From: Aphanothece sacrum FPU1
GTDB lineage: Bacteria > Cyanobacteriota > Cyanobacteriia > Cyanobacteriales > Microcystaceae
Direction: 5' to 3'
DNA length: 64,000 bases
Assembly (NCBI RefSeq): GCF_003864295.1
Contig: NZ_BDQK01000003.1
Coordinates: 1 to 64,000 of the forward strand
Part shown: positions 62,189 to 64,000 of the stretch, in pieces
Layout of the letters: every line of letters begins with the position of its first letter
Numbering within the stretch: position 1 is the stretch's first letter
Program-made: the position numbers and the translations under genes
The notes under the pieces: generated by a model
What the model was told of the DNA's origin: nothing
Databases searched by the model: none
Seen by the model: the letters and a program-made list of their open reading frames with translations, nothing else

Positions 62189-64000
62189 TTACCAGTCATT
62201 AAAGCTGCTTTGGGGTCGCACTTTAACCCTAACTAAAACCGCCGTAATGTTATCATGGCCATTGTAACGATTGGCAAATTCTATGAGTTTATGGAGTCCC
62301 TGTTCTAAATTTTGGCTAGAACTCAACAAGGGCGATAAATAAGTCTGCCAATGATCTTCGATCAGATCATTATCCGAGAGTCCGTCAGAACACAATAACA
62401 ATAGGGTGTCTTCATAAAGTTCCAGAAAGCGGATATCCGGTTGCACATAATTGTTATCATGAGGTCCCAAGGCCTGAGTTAATTGATAAGCATCAGGTCG
62501 CCCATAGGCAATTTCTGGGTCAATACCGCGTTGAATGGCTTTTTGACCCACCTCATGATCGACTGTTAGCTGTTCGAGTCCCCCTTTGCGACTCAGACGG
62601 TAAACCCGACTGTCTCCTACATGAGCGATCGCTACTTGAGTATCTTTGACAGACACCAAAACCAGGGTGGTTCCCATGCGGCCACTACCAGAACTGGAGT
62701 TTTTTTGATTAACATCATAAAGACTTTGATTGGCCAATAAAATCCCCTGTAAGATGGTTTCTTGGGTCGGGAAATCTTCTGTCCAATGCTTGGCAAAAAA
62801 TTCTTGTAAACTTTCCACGGCCATTTTACTGGCCACCTCTCCGGCCGCATGACCTCCCATTCCATCACAGACAATATATAAGCCGCGACCTTCCAGGTTT
62901 TTCCCCTGATTAGTCTCTTGTTTATGTACTTCCGTATTAATCCCAAAATAGTCTTCATTGTGATGACGTTGACGACCTTTATCAGTACATCCAGCCTCAT
63001 CGAGACTGAGCAATTCCAGGGGAAGAACGGCCGTGGGTAAGTCATGACCCCGTTCACCAATGGTCAGAGGTTCGTCCGAACTCATATCCAGTAAATCTTC
63101 GGAGAAATCTGGTAAAATTGAGAGATTATCCTGAGGCAAATTTTGGGGTACATCAGAAGATGCTCCTTCTTGGGTGGGGTTATCTTCTGAAATACCTTGT
63201 TGTTCGGTGGCTAAATCTTGCAATTCTAATCGCAAGTCGGTTAGGTTTTCAATCTCTCCTTGAGCGACTTTAGTCACGAGAGTCATTAAAGAAGTCCCAG
63301 GGGGATATTTAGTTTGAGTCAACCATTTTTGCCATAATTTGCCTAAATTTTTTAAAGCGGGTGGTTTATGAGGAATATCGGGATAAAGTTGCCCTATGCC
63401 AAACATTTGATCCTCATCCACTCGTAAGTTATCATCGATCAGCAGACTTTGACGACAGTTGACGGTAGCAAGGGATTTCCAAAGAGTCACCATCTGCTTA
63501 AACCAGTAGATAATCTGAAGGATGGGTAAAGATTCTTCGATGAGTAAGGTTGAGAGGACTTGCCAATGGGTGCGATCAGGCAATAAAATGACTTCTGTTT
63601 CTTCTTCAATCCAAGCGTCGTGGACTTCGGGAATTATGGGGTATAAGTCAGGAAAACTAAGATAAGGTAAGGCTAAGTTAGGCAGCCCTATTTGTTGCCA
63701 GATAGAGCTAGAAGACTCATTTTGAGGAGATGAGGTCAAATTAGGCGATTGGGTTAATAAAACCTTGAGGACGGATTTTTGCAGGGGTTGACAATCAACC
63801 ACTTGTCCCCGATACAATTTTTGGGTATCAGTGAGTGCTATGGTTTGTAAGGCAGTCTCTTTGTTCTGTGTCCATAGTTGATACTTTTGTCCGGCATCTA
63901 AGTAGTCTCCATAGAGAGTTAGTTGTTGAGATGAAGGGATTTCTTCGACTGAGGTATTATTTTGGGGATCATCAATGGTTTGTGCTAGGATGGCCTGCCA
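62189..64000 (-). CDS. PP2C-type Ser/Thr phosphatase with pseudokinase-like N-terminal part, 5'-truncated by edge
   Basis: The frame has no stop up to base 64000, so the TTG at 63815 is an internal codon and the start lies beyond the window; 603 residues are visible. The C-terminal PP2C domain has GCTDKGRQRHHNEDYFG, IVCDGMGGHAAGE, AHVGDSRVYRL and LLLCSDGLSDN, with metal-binding Asp residues in place. The N-terminal half (SLPILQIIYWFKQMVTLWK, then NLRVDEDQMFGIGQL) resembles a degenerate kinase C-lobe lacking catalytic motifs. Cytosolic signalling role; substrates unknown. Confidence 0.9.
   Translation of the reverse strand, partial: WQAILAQTIDDPQNNTSVEEIPSSQQLTLYGDYLDAGQKYQLWTQNKETALQTIALTDTQKLYRGQVVDCQPLQKSVLKVLLTQSPNLTSSPQNESSSSIWQQIGLPNLALPYLSFPDLYPIIPEVHDAWIEEETEVILLPDRTHWQVLSTLLIEESLPILQIIYWFKQMVTLWKSLATVNCRQSLLIDDNLRVDEDQMFGIGQLYPDIPHKPPALKNLGKLWQKWLTQTKYPPGTSLMTLVTKVAQGEIENLTDLRLELQDLATEQQGISEDNPTQEGASSDVPQNLPQDNLSILPDFSEDLLDMSSDEPLTIGERGHDLPTAVLPLELLSLDEAGCTDKGRQRHHNEDYFGINTEVHKQETNQGKNLEGRGLYIVCDGMGGHAAGEVASKMAVESLQEFFAKHWTEDFPTQETILQGILLANQSLYDVNQKNSSSGSGRMGTTLVLVSVKDTQVAIAHVGDSRVYRLSRKGGLEQLTVDHEVGQKAIQRGIDPEIAYGRPDAYQLTQALGPHDNNYVQPDIRFLELYEDTLLLLCSDGLSDNDLIEDHWQTYLSPLLSSSQNLEQGLHKLIEFANRYNGHDNITAVLVRVKVRPQSSFNDW

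Noticed and set aside
62632-63060. 142-aa minus-strand ORF
   Set aside because: Out-of-frame shadow inside the PP2C catalytic domain, whose motifs are all in the other frame.

Overview
The window is chromosomal DNA from a cyanobacterium, most likely a unicellular, AT-rich one of the Crocosphaera/Cyanothece/Microcystis kind; the genus is inference. The evidence is direct. psbM and a probable petL encode photosynthetic membrane subunits, crtH encodes carotenoid isomerase, and tRNA-Leu(UAA) carries the classic cyanobacterial group I intron. GCGATCGC (HIP1) sites are scattered throughout. Families largely or mainly cyanobacterial are present (DUF3086, DUF1997, XisH/XisI, DUF6887/DUF6888, DUF29, Uma2). 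Most of the sequence is ordinary core genome in short, mixed-strand operons, broken up by a dense layer of small mobile elements and decaying genes.

Layout: 0-5 kb holds a 5'-truncated PBP1A, rplI, purB, a thioredoxin-TPR protein and a VOC protein. 5-13 kb holds a membrane glycosyltransferase, the intron-bearing tRNA-Leu, a flavoprotein, a heparinase-like secreted protein, petL and aroB. 13-17.6 kb holds an M23 peptidase, a xisH gene broken by a MITE, an orphan higA with an unknown partner ORF, typA and DUF952. 17.9-24.3 kb holds a PEP-synthase-like protein, TolC, DUF6888/6887, a 2Fe-2S ferredoxin, psbM and small membrane proteins. 24.3-27 kb holds a decayed ISH3 element and an intact xisH/xisI pair. 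27-36.5 kb holds a universal stress protein, an exopolysaccharide initiating transferase, Uma2, a dipeptide epimerase, DUF29, a run of overlapping tiny ORFs and smc. 36.6-40 kb holds an Rpn-type nuclease gene split by a complete IS1634-family element and then partly tandem-duplicated. 40-52.3 kb holds DUF1997, an SDR protein, an ABC1 kinase, a sensor kinase, crtH, a nested MITE, uvrA and a Cu+-ATPase. 52.6-64 kb holds DUF6492, a possible structured RNA, an FHA protein, holB, a bacterial-type ferredoxin, MazEF remnants around a DUF29 gene, plsY, DUF3086, a zinc exporter, argB, a small conserved protein and a PP2C phosphatase that runs off the right edge.

The most informative layer is the repeats. 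I can define at least three MITE types from their terminal inverted repeats, two with target duplications. Two of the types share the same internal three-hairpin cassette, and one is inserted inside another dispersed palindrome. The IS1634 insertion can be undone on paper to restore an intact reading frame. Possible new biology is limited and unproven: a pseudoknot-like RNA candidate at 53.5 kb, an ATGA-coupled micro-ORF cluster at 31.9-32.6 kb, an orphan HigA with an unknown downstream gene, and a sensor kinase without the usual H-box histidine.
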